A stretch of 5,663 nt of DNA, taken from Fibrobacter sp. (lineage in GTDB: Bacteria; Fibrobacterota; Fibrobacteria; Fibrobacterales; Fibrobacteraceae). The stretch is from positions 1 to 5,663 of the forward strand of contig JABUUR010000063.1 of the NCBI GenBank assembly GCA_021443065.1. Direction: 5' to 3'. The position numbers and the translations under genes were made by a program. The notes beneath the pieces are model-generated. The model worked only from the letters and a program-made list of their open reading frames with translations. It was not told the origin of the DNA and did not search any database. Positions 1-5,663 of this stretch are shown in pieces (positions within the stretch are counted from its first letter, which is position 1; every line of letters starts with the position of its first letter).

Positions 1-153
1 GCCCTCAACCTGATCCGTATTTACCATGACGCCGGCGAAAAAGAAAAGTCCGCGGAATGGAAAGGAAAACTCCAGGACCCCGCATACAAGGCACTGGAAA
101 AATGGATGCCCTCTTCCCTCGTGGACGGCCTCAAGGACAAGGACCTCCTTTAA
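1..153 (+). CDS. C-terminal fragment of a protein with a TPR-like end
   Basis: Frame 1 is open from the window edge to a TAA at 151-153, giving 50 residues; the start lies outside the window. The fragment begins with A-L-N-L-I-R-I-Y-H-D-A-G and continues with a K/E-rich helix containing S-A-E-W. This spacing (small residue, leucine, tyrosine, then glycine at the turn and alanine in the second helix) resembles a tetratricopeptide-type helix pair, often the last repeat of such a protein. The end (W-M-P-S-S-L-V-D-G-L-K-D-K-D-L-L) is a short amphipathic tail. TPR units are protein-protein interaction scaffolds, but one partial repeat cannot give a function. Coding is supported by the continuous frame and the C/G-rich third positions like those of the downstream genes. 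The TPR reading is tentative. Confidence 0.7.
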   Translation, partial: ALNLIRIYHDAGEKEKSAEWKGKLQDPAYKALEKWMPSSLVDGLKDKDLL

Positions 154-201
154 GGTATCCCCATAAAAATAATTTGCCCGTTTTGCACGGCATGTGTTAT
201 G

Positions 202-243
202 CCCCCTTACTTTTGTTAAAAACATTTAACTAAAAAATGGGGG
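202..243. repeat. Imperfect inverted repeat / possible hairpin upstream of the NYN-like gene
   Basis: The outer arms are five C (202-206) against five G (239-243). The inner arms are GTTAAA (215-220) and TTTAAC (225-230), separated by the four bases AACA. Between them TTT (211-213) pairs with AAA (232-234), and T208 pairs with A237. Fifteen of 19 opposed positions are complementary. It lies 58 bp before the ATG at 302 and 48 bp after the stop at 153. There is no T run after the right arm, so it does not fit a classical rho-independent terminator. It could be an operator, an RNA hairpin in the leader of the next gene, or chance structure in an AT-rich spot. Confidence 0.4.
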
Positions 244-292
244 TACCGTTCGACTGATTCCTGCGTGTTTATAGGCAGTCACCATAAACATC

Positions 293-297
293 GGAGG
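293..297 (+). promoter_or_regulatory. Shine-Dalgarno sequence of the NYN-like gene
   Basis: GGAGG at 293-297 stands four bases (AAAA) before the ATG at 302. The core is a full anti-Shine-Dalgarno match and supports this ATG as the real start, although the spacing is at the short end of the usual range. No convincing -35/-10 pair for this gene could be found in 154-292. Confidence 0.8.
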
Positions 298-301
298 AAA
301 A

Positions 302-1009
302 ATGCCCGAAAATGCATTGCGCGTTGGATTCTTTCTTGACGGATACACCCTTAAGAAGGTCAACGAATATTACAGGGTACATCACAGGTTCCATTCCAAC
401 ATAGACTTCAGGGGACTCAAGAGCTGGGTTCAGATGCAGGCCTACAAGTTCTTCGACCCCGAAAGCGGTTACATCGAGATGGAATCCCACTACTACCATC
501 CCTACAGGAATCCGCATATTTACGGACGCTCCGTAGAAGGCGTCCTCAAGTTGGAGCACGAACTTCGCTCCGCGGGGTTCCAGGTCCATTACAGCGATCA
601 CGAGGAAGAAACCGGACTGCTGGGCCCCAACATGGGGCTTATGGAAGATGCGCTGCTCTTCGCCAGTTACAAGAAGATGGACGCCGTGGTGCTGCTCAGT
701 ACCCAGGGGCAGTTTGCGCCCCTGCCCGACCGCCTCCGTATGATGGGGATCCCCACCATGCTTCTGGGCTGGAACTTCATCTATCCGAAAAAGAACCACA
801 CCGTCCGCTGGAAGACCGATACCTGCCTGCGCCGTACCTGCGCCCACTACGTAGCCATGGAAAAGGTGATGGACGCAAGCCCCGATACCGACGAACCGCC
901 TCGCGGATTCTTTTTCCAGAGCGAGCATCCCTTTTCTCGCGGCCGCCCAGCGCTGTGGATGGACAGGGCCGCTGCAGAAATGCAGAACCCGCAGCGTATG
1001 CGTGCGTAA
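302..1009 (+). CDS. NYN/PIN-like domain protein with an altered active site
   Basis: The 235-residue protein starts at an ATG with a good Shine-Dalgarno sequence and looks complete and soluble (no signal peptide or membrane helix). Residues 7-20 (V-G-F-F-L-D-G-Y-T-L) match the first strand of NYN domains, the LabA/DUF88-like branch of the PIN-like nuclease fold; the usual form is F-I-D-G-x-N-L, with the Asp here at D13. Residues 108-142 match the second half of the fold: a helix with D116, D127 before a hydrophobic strand, then S-T-Q-G-Q-F-A-P-L (133-141) and a G-I-P strand (149-151). In typical members the loop is S-G-D-G-D-F and another Asp sits six residues before D116. Here those positions are Q135, Q137 and N110. 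NYN proteins are generally metal-dependent ribonucleases; this one may be inactive or RNA-binding only. The C-terminal 60 residues (about 175-235) are not recognised. Fold call fairly sure, activity unknown. Confidence 0.82.
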   Translation: MPENALRVGFFLDGYTLKKVNEYYRVHHRFHSNIDFRGLKSWVQMQAYKFFDPESGYIEMESHYYHPYRNPHIYGRSVEGVLKLEHELRSAGFQVHYSDHEEETGLLGPNMGLMEDALLFASYKKMDAVVLLSTQGQFAPLPDRLRMMGIPTMLLGWNFIYPKKNHTVRWKTDTCLRRTCAHYVAMEKVMDASPDTDEPPRGFFFQSEHPFSRGRPALWMDRAAAEMQNPQRMRA

Positions 1010-1127
1010 GGAAAAGGCCTTATCCGCTAATCGTATCTGTACTCCGGGAAATTTGGTACGTAGTACAATTCGTGTGACAAATAAAGTACCGTCTCTTAAA
1101 CATTATATTGCAGGTGGTCCATGATTT

Positions 1128-1147
1128 TTTGACATTTTTGTGTCAAA
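1128..1147. repeat. 7-bp inverted repeat over the sbcD -35 box (possible operator)
   Basis: The left arm TTTGACA (1128-1134) and right arm TGTCAAA (1141-1147) are perfect inverted copies separated by six bases (TTTTTG). The left arm contains the TTGACA -35 box of the predicted sbcDC promoter, so a dimeric regulator bound here would compete with RNA polymerase. The repeat lies upstream of the predicted transcription start and would therefore act as DNA rather than as an RNA hairpin. I cannot assign it to a known regulator. It does not match the TGC-N-C-N4-GTGCA-type LexA box that I recall as described for Fibrobacter. Confidence 0.5.
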
Positions 1148-1157
1148 TTCCGATAGT
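1129..1157 (+). promoter_or_regulatory. Predicted sigma70-type promoter of sbcD-sbcC
   Basis: A perfect -35 hexamer TTGACA (1129-1134) is followed after 17 bp by GATAGT (1152-1157), which matches the TATAAT consensus at four of six positions. Transcription would begin near 1164, giving a leader of about 50 bases before the GTG at 1216. The position between the NYN-like gene (ending 1009) and sbcD is as expected for a separate sbcDC transcription unit. This is a pattern match only. Confidence 0.55.
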
Positions 1158-1200
1158 ATATTTGGAAAAGAGATTAAAGCGTGGCGACCGTGATTTACAC

Positions 1201-1206
1201 AAGGAG
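1201..1206 (+). promoter_or_regulatory. Shine-Dalgarno sequence that fixes the sbcD start at GTG 1216
   Basis: AAGGAG at 1201-1206 is nine bases before GTG at 1216-1218. It supports that codon over the TTG at 1108 that would give a 36-residue longer product: the upstream codon lies in promoter-like sequence, and the added residues have no counterpart in the family as I know it. Confidence 0.8.
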
Positions 1207-1215
1207 TACGGCAAA

Positions 1216-2430
1216 GTGAAATTTATCCACACGGCGGATCTGCATATTGGCAAGCGTGTTTGCGAGCATTCCATGCTCGAAGACCAAAAGTACATCTTGG
1301 CTCAAATCCTCAAGATAGTGGACGACGAAAAACCCGATGCATTGCTCATAGCGGGCGATGTGTACGACAAGTCCGTGCCCAGCGCCGAGGCCGTCAAAGT
1401 TCTGGACGATTTTCTGGTGGACCTTTCCAGACGCGGTACAAAGACCTTTGTATTGAGCGGAAATCACGATTCCGCGGAACGGATTGCCTTTGGCGGTCGC
1501 ATCATGGCAAATCGCGGCATTTACATGTCACCGATTTATTCCGGAGTGTTCGAACCGATTACCTTCAAGGACGAATTTGGCGAGGTGGATGTATGGATGC
1601 TCCCCTTTGTGCGCCCTGCCGATGTTCGTACTTACCTTGGCGAAGGCGAAACCGCCGAGGCCGAACGTGAAAATATCAAGGACTACACAAGTGCAATCCA
1701 GGTGGCATTGGGCAAAATGCAGCGCAATCCCGGACGTCGCAACGTGCTGGTATCCCACCAGTTTGTCACAGGTGCCCAGGTAGACGAAAACGGCTCCGAA
1801 GAATTTGTCGGGGGCCTTGACAATGTGGAATCATACGCCTTCGACGGATTCGATTACGTTGCCCTGGGCCATATTCACCGCCCACAGAATGTTGCAAAAA
1901 ACGAATCCGGGGTGGGGCGCGTTCGCTATAGCGGAACGCCATTGAAGTATTCCCTTTCCGAGGCTATGCACCAGAAGTCGGTCACAGTGGTAGAATTGGG
2001 CCGTGCAGGCGATGCCGCCTTGGGAAACTCCGCCGAGTTGAAAATTCGCGAGGTACCCCTGAAGCCCCTTCGGGATGTACGCAAGATCGAAGGCGAGTTT
2101 GCAACGTTGGTTTCCGCGGAATACCGCGAAGCCCAGGTTCGCGAGGGCAAGAGCCTGGACGATTACATCTACGTTGTACTGACCGACGAAAACGACGTGA
2201 CGGATGCCGCGGCGAAATTGCGTGGGTATTACCGCAATCTCATGGCTTTGACCTACAATAATTCCCGCACGCAAAGCGTTGCCCATCTGGATTTCGAAAA
2301 CGTAAACCAAAAATCACCTTCGGAAATCTTCAGCGATTTCTTTAAGGATATGAACAACCGTGAAATGGACGAAGAAGAAAGGGAATTTGTACAGGGCTTG
2401 ATTGATTCTATCTGGGAGGGCGACCGCTAA
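1216..2430 (+). CDS. sbcD: SbcD, Mre11-type nuclease subunit of the SbcCD complex
   Basis: This is the 404-residue catalytic subunit of the cytoplasmic SbcCD complex, which with SbcC degrades double-strand ends, opens DNA hairpins and clears protein-blocked ends in a Mn- and ATP-dependent way (family knowledge). The calcineurin-like phosphoesterase motifs are all visible: D8 and H10 in H-T-A-D-L-H, D48 in I-A-G-D-V-Y-D, G-N-H-D at 82-85, H181 in V-S-H-Q-F, and G-H-I-H at 218-221, followed by the SbcD-typical S-G-T-P-L-K-Y-S (239-246). The part after about residue 275 is the capping and SbcC-binding region. The length is ordinary for the family. The start is taken as GTG because homologues begin right at the [MV]-K-F-x-H-T-A-D-L-H strand and AAGGAG lies upstream. 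The TAA stop overlaps the sbcC ATG by one base, so the pair is one operon with likely translational coupling. Nothing is missing or broken. Confidence 0.96.
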   Translation: MKFIHTADLHIGKRVCEHSMLEDQKYILAQILKIVDDEKPDALLIAGDVYDKSVPSAEAVKVLDDFLVDLSRRGTKTFVLSGNHDSAERIAFGGRIMANRGIYMSPIYSGVFEPITFKDEFGEVDVWMLPFVRPADVRTYLGEGETAEAERENIKDYTSAIQVALGKMQRNPGRRNVLVSHQFVTGAQVDENGSEEFVGGLDNVESYAFDGFDYVALGHIHRPQNVAKNESGVGRVRYSGTPLKYSLSEAMHQKSVTVVELGRAGDAALGNSAELKIREVPLKPLRDVRKIEGEFATLVSAEYREAQVREGKSLDDYIYVVLTDENDVTDAAAKLRGYYRNLMALTYNNSRTQSVAHLDFENVNQKSPSEIFSDFFKDMNNREMDEEEREFVQGLIDSIWEGDR

Positions 2431-2432
2431 TG
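2415..2432 (+). promoter_or_regulatory. sbcC ribosome binding site and TAATG stop-start overlap
   Basis: GGAGG at 2415-2419, inside the end of sbcD, lies ten bases before the sbcC ATG at 2430-2432. The sbcD stop TAA (2428-2430) shares its last A with this ATG. Such an overlap usually lets terminating ribosomes restart on the next gene and helps balance the subunits. Confidence 0.85.
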
Positions 2433-5249
2433 AGACCGTTGAAACTTGTTGTTACCGGATTCGGGCCTTACGCCGAACGTACCGAAATTGATTTTGAAAA
2501 ACTGGGAACCCACGGTCTTTACCTGATCAGCGGCGATACCGGAGCCGGAAAGACCACCATTTTTGATGCGGTGACCTACGCCTTGTTCGGCAAGGCCAGC
2601 GGCGACAATCGCGACGACGTAAAATTGTTCCGCTGCATCAACGCAACGCCGGAAACCCCCACCGAGGTGGAACTGACCTTTGCCTACGATGGCCGCGAAT
2701 ACCGCATTTGCCGTAACCCGGAATATGAGCGCGCGGCAAAGCGCGGTGGGGGCACCACCAAAGAACATGCCGCCGTTACCTTCTACTATCCCGACGCTAC
2801 GGGCAAGGTTTCTGCGACAAGCCGAAGTGTATCCAAGGAAAAGGATGTTACGGAGGCGGTAAAGTCCGTGATGGGCGGGCTGGACAAGGACCAGTTCTCC
2901 CAAATCGCCATGATTGCCCAGGGCGATTTCATGAAGATCCTTCTGGAAGACACTAAAGATCGCAGGGCTACCTTCCGCAAGATTTTCAAGACGGAAAATT
3001 ACGAGAAACTGCAAAAAAGGTTGAGCGACGAACTTTCGAACTTTAACAAACGTTGTGACAGTTTGATGCAGACGGCGTGTAATTACGCTTCCGGAATTTT
3101 GTGCGCAGAGGATTCTACGTACATCGATGATGTAAACGCAAAACTTGAATTGGCCCGGAGCCTGCAGATTGCAGATTGGGATGAAGTGTGCACATTGCTG
3201 GAGAACCTGATTGCAGAAGACAAGTCTACGGTAAGTTTGTCCAGTGCGGAAAAGGAAAAACTCAAGGGCAAGATTTCCGAACTGAGTCAAGAATATGGCA
3301 AGGCGGAAACCGCGTCCAGAAATCGTGACGAATTAAAGAAGGCCCAGGGGCAACTCCCCCAAAAAGAAACGGAACTGCAGATAAAAAACGACGCAAAAAC
3401 CGCCCAAGAAGGCAACCAGCCCGAACGCGACTTGTTGCAGGAACAGATTACCACAATCAAGAACTCCCTGCCCCAGTACGAAAACCTGGAACAGAAACGT
3501 GACCTGCTGAAAAAGAAGGAATCTGCGCTGGAGGCTGCCCAGAGCCAGTTTAACAACGATGCAGACGCAATCAAGAATCTGGACGAAAAAATCCAGGAAT
3601 TGAAGGCTGAACTGGCGGCGCTTGGCAATGCGGGCGAAAAGAAGGCCCGGCTGGAGAGCGATATTGCAAATCTGGACAAGCGTCAGAAGGATATTCAGAG
3701 CGTTGGACGGTTGCAAAAAAGGTACAACGATGAACTGGATAATCTGACGAAAGCCCAGGAGGTGTACACGAAAGCCGAAGGGGCGTATTCCGCACTTCGC
3801 GATACGTACGAAAGCAAGAATCGGGCTTTCTTGAATGAACAGGCCGGCATTCTCGCGGAAACCCTTACGGAAGGTTGCGAATGCCCGGTTTGCGGATCTA
3901 CACATCACCCCCGTAAGGCTTGCAAGTCCGTAGAAGCCCCCACGCAGGCCGAATTGGAAAAATTGAAGTCCCAGGTTACTGCTGCAGAGGCGGAACGCAA
4001 CAGCAAGCACGGTGATGCGGTCAAGCAAAGGGGTACCTGCGAAAGCCTAAGGGATACGCTCCAGGAGGAACTGGACAAACTCTTTGGAGAATGCTCCATC
4101 GAAAATGCAAAAAGTCGCGGGAACGAGGAATACTCCAAGAATTGCGAAACCCTGTCTCTCTTGAAAAAAGAACTGCAGGCTGAAAGCCAGAAAATCAGTC
4201 GAAAGCAGGAACTGGAAAATCCAGAAACAGGTATTCCCTCTATGGAAAATGCCTTGAAGGAAAAACGTACTGCCATGGAGGAATTGGGAAGTAAAAATTC
4301 TGCCGCCGCCCAGGAAATCCAGAGTTTAAAAAATGCCATCGAAGAACTGCAGGGGAACCTCGCCTTTGACAGCAAGGCAACCGCTGCCGCAGAAATCAAC
4401 AAGTTGCAAGGCACCCTGGATGGTTTCAACAATTCGCTGAAGGTTGCCATCGAGGCGTTTAACAAATGCGAAGGCGAAGTCAAGACCTTGAAGGGCCAGA
4501 TTGAGGCTTTCAAAACGGCACTGGAGGGTGTTCCCGAATACGATTTGAACGCCCTGCGTCAAGCCCGCGAATCTCTTGGAAATCAGCATGCCCAAAAAAC
4601 AGACATCTGGAAGAATGCATCCGGTCGCATGTCTCAAAACGAGAGGACCCTGGAAAATATCCGTTCAATATCTGCGGAACTTGAAACCAAGGGAAAAAAA
4701 CGCCAATGGCTGAAAAACCTCAACGATACCGCAAACGGCGGCCTTAATGGGCGTGAAAAACTGATGTTGGAAACCTACGTGCAGACATCTTACTTTGACC
4801 GCATTATCCGGCACGCCAACCGCCGTTTCTACATACTGTCTAACGGCCAGTACGAACTTGTCCGTCGAGCGGAGGCGTCGAACAGGGTTGCCCAAACGGG
4901 ATTGGACTTGAACGTGATCGACCACGCCAGCGGAAAGCAGCGAGAGGTAAAAACATTGAGCGGTGGCGAAAGTTTTCTGGCATCGCTGTCGCTGGCCCTG
5001 GGCCTTGCCGACGAAGTGCAGAGTTCCGCAGGCGGCATCCAGCTGGACACCATGTTCGTGGACGAAGGCTTCGGTTCGCTGGATGATGATAGCCTGAGGT
5101 CCGCCATCAACGTGCTGCAGAACTTGGCCGGCGACCACCGTCTGGTGGGTATCATCAGCCACGTCAACGAACTTGAGAGTAAAATCGAAAAAACAGTCCG
5201 CGTCTGGAAAGATGAAAACAAGATTAGCCGCGTAAAGGTGGAGGCTTAG
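2430..5249 (+). CDS. sbcC: SbcC, Rad50/SMC-type ATPase subunit of the SbcCD complex
   Basis: This 939-residue protein is the ATP-driven DNA-clamping partner of SbcD. Domain order is typical: N-terminal ATPase half (about 1-185) with Walker A G-D-T-G-A-G-K-T-T (35-43) and Q-loop Q164 in I-A-Q-G-D-F; first coiled-coil arm (about 190-480), rich in K/E/L/A/Q; zinc hook C-P-V-C at 485-488; returning coiled-coil arm (about 500-765); C-terminal ATPase half (about 770-939) with signature L-S-G-G-E-S (843-848), Walker B ending F-V-D-E (D878, E879), the following D-loop S-L-D-D, and H-loop H911 in I-S-H-V. The two hook cysteines let two SbcC molecules join through one zinc ion (family knowledge). Extra possible ligands stand next to the hook (C483, H491, H492). 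The length is slightly below the roughly 1,050 residues of E. coli SbcC, implying somewhat shorter arms. Translation is coupled to sbcD, and no frameshift is seen. Confidence 0.96.
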   Translation: MRPLKLVVTGFGPYAERTEIDFEKLGTHGLYLISGDTGAGKTTIFDAVTYALFGKASGDNRDDVKLFRCINATPETPTEVELTFAYDGREYRICRNPEYERAAKRGGGTTKEHAAVTFYYPDATGKVSATSRSVSKEKDVTEAVKSVMGGLDKDQFSQIAMIAQGDFMKILLEDTKDRRATFRKIFKTENYEKLQKRLSDELSNFNKRCDSLMQTACNYASGILCAEDSTYIDDVNAKLELARSLQIADWDEVCTLLENLIAEDKSTVSLSSAEKEKLKGKISELSQEYGKAETASRNRDELKKAQGQLPQKETELQIKNDAKTAQEGNQPERDLLQEQITTIKNSLPQYENLEQKRDLLKKKESALEAAQSQFNNDADAIKNLDEKIQELKAELAALGNAGEKKARLESDIANLDKRQKDIQSVGRLQKRYNDELDNLTKAQEVYTKAEGAYSALRDTYESKNRAFLNEQAGILAETLTEGCECPVCGSTHHPRKACKSVEAPTQAELEKLKSQVTAAEAERNSKHGDAVKQRGTCESLRDTLQEELDKLFGECSIENAKSRGNEEYSKNCETLSLLKKELQAESQKISRKQELENPETGIPSMENALKEKRTAMEELGSKNSAAAQEIQSLKNAIEELQGNLAFDSKATAAAEINKLQGTLDGFNNSLKVAIEAFNKCEGEVKTLKGQIEAFKTALEGVPEYDLNALRQARESLGNQHAQKTDIWKNASGRMSQNERTLENIRSISAELETKGKKRQWLKNLNDTANGGLNGREKLMLETYVQTSYFDRIIRHANRRFYILSNGQYELVRRAEASNRVAQTGLDLNVIDHASGKQREVKTLSGGESFLASLSLALGLADEVQSSAGGIQLDTMFVDEGFGSLDDDSLRSAINVLQNLAGDHRLVGIISHVNELESKIEKTVRVWKDENKISRVKVEA

Positions 5250-5275
5250 CACTCCACTTTAGGGAGGGGCGTACC

Positions 5276-5663
5276 TTATTTAAACATGTCCTTGACGCAG
5301 TAGGAAAACTCTACACTGTTGTCATTCGAGTATTCCGTGGAGTAAACTTTTCCGTCTTCGCCTTCGTAGGCGGAATCGGAAAGGTACTTCAGGTTTTCAA
5401 CGGTGCATAGTTCCCTGGTCGGAGCCATCGATGCGTGTTCAAAATTGCAGGTTGCACCTTGGGACTGGATGGACGCTGCAATCAAGGTTTTGCCGTTATT
5501 CAGGGAATCCAGCTGGACATGGTCCACTTGGATGTAAAATTCCTTGCCTGCAAAGGTCAATTTGACGGTGCGGTCTGTTTTTTCGCGAATGTCTATGGTC
5601 TTTTTCTGAATTTCGCCCAGGATAAAGTCGGGCGCCTGCTTGGTAAAATGCCAATGGTTGAAA
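5276..5663 (-). CDS. C-terminal part of an unrecognised protein, cut by the right edge
   Basis: On the minus strand a frame is open from the window edge to a TAA at 5278-5276, giving at least 128 residues; the true start is beyond 5663. The TTG at 5560-5558 is not a plausible start, because the frame continues upstream without a stop through residues such as H-W-H-F-T-K-Q-A-P-D-F and Q-K-K-T-I-D-I-R. The visible part has alternating short hydrophobic strands (F-Y-I-Q-V, T-L-I-A-A-S-I), three cysteines (G-A-T-C, E-L-C-T, S-Y-C-V) and an acidic, Ser/Tyr-rich stretch near the end, ending K-D-M-F-K. This suggests a small beta-rich domain, perhaps exported with a disulfide, but no family is recognised and any signal peptide would lie outside the window. 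It converges on sbcC with a 26-bp gap. Confidence 0.65.
   Translation of the reverse strand, partial: FNHWHFTKQAPDFILGEIQKKTIDIREKTDRTVKLTFAGKEFYIQVDHVQLDSLNNGKTLIAASIQSQGATCNFEHASMAPTRELCTVENLKYLSDSAYEGEDGKVYSTEYSNDNSVEFSYCVKDMFK

Noticed and set aside
184..197. TGCAC followed by TGTGT as a possible LexA box
   Set aside because: The right half does not match GTGCA at the required spacing, so it is not a match to the TGC-N-C-N4-GTGCA form.
269..928. 219-codon open frame on the minus strand
   Set aside because: It lies opposite the NYN-like gene, has no Shine-Dalgarno sequence of note, and its translation is an H/G/V-rich mirror typical of the antisense of a real gene.
1010..1025. GGAAAAGGCCTTATCC near-palindrome just after the NYN-like stop, as a terminator
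   Set aside because: With a four-base loop the stem is six positions with one mismatch, and no T run follows.
1055..1090. GGTAC (1055-1059) and GTACC (1086-1090) inverted repeat with an internal GTAC copy at 1063
   Set aside because: Five-base arms built from the self-complementary GTAC are too likely by chance to call a site.
1104..1109. TATATT as a -10 box of a second sbcD promoter
   Set aside because: No acceptable -35 hexamer lies 16-18 bp upstream (ATAAAG at 17 bp), whereas TTGACA/GATAGT downstream is better.
3187..3194. TGTGCACA palindrome
   Set aside because: It is an eight-base palindrome inside the sbcC coding region with no regulatory context.
2427..3290. 287-codon minus-strand open frame, and similar ones at 3333-4028 and 4665-5252
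   Set aside because: All are antisense to sbcC, whose complete motif set proves the plus-strand frame; long antisense frames are expected from its codon bias.
302..5249. A single operon or defence system linking the NYN-like gene with sbcDC
   Set aside because: A 206-bp gap with its own promoter separates them, sbcDC is a common repair operon, and no other defence-type gene is present; co-orientation alone is not evidence.

Overview
The window is ordinary bacterial chromosome dominated by a complete sbcD-sbcC operon, the Mre11-Rad50-type DNA-end and hairpin-processing nuclease. Base composition is near 50% GC. The codon habits, long coding runs and short gaps look to me like Fibrobacter (Fibrobacteres, FCB group). 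That assignment rests on overall impression, not on a marker gene, so treat it as an inference. I see no rRNA, tRNA, CRISPR array, insertion sequence, integrase or phage gene.

Layout, left to right: (1) positions 1-153 hold the last 50 codons of a plus-strand gene whose visible end resembles a terminal TPR-type helix pair. (2) A 148-bp gap contains an imperfect long inverted repeat (202-243) and a strong Shine-Dalgarno sequence. (3) Positions 302-1009 encode a 235-residue NYN/PIN-like protein in which several of the expected acidic active-site residues are N or Q. (4) A 206-bp gap carries a good sigma70-like promoter whose -35 box lies inside a 7-bp inverted repeat, a possible operator, followed by the sbcD ribosome binding site. 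(5) sbcD (GTG start at 1216, 404 aa) and sbcC (939 aa) overlap by one base in a TAATG junction. (6) After a 26-bp convergent gap, a minus-strand gene of unknown function runs in from the right edge (5663 to 5276).

SbcD supplies the Mn-dependent phosphoesterase active site. SbcC supplies the ABC-type ATPase head, the long coiled coil and a Cys-Pro-Val-Cys zinc hook. All diagnostic motifs of both are intact, so the complex should be functional. The NYN-like gene is co-directional with sbcDC, but the separate promoter and the gap argue that it is a separate transcription unit. No functional link is shown by the sequence.

I did not find a clearly new biological system. The observations most worth following are the apparently degenerate NYN active site and the palindrome over the sbcDC promoter.
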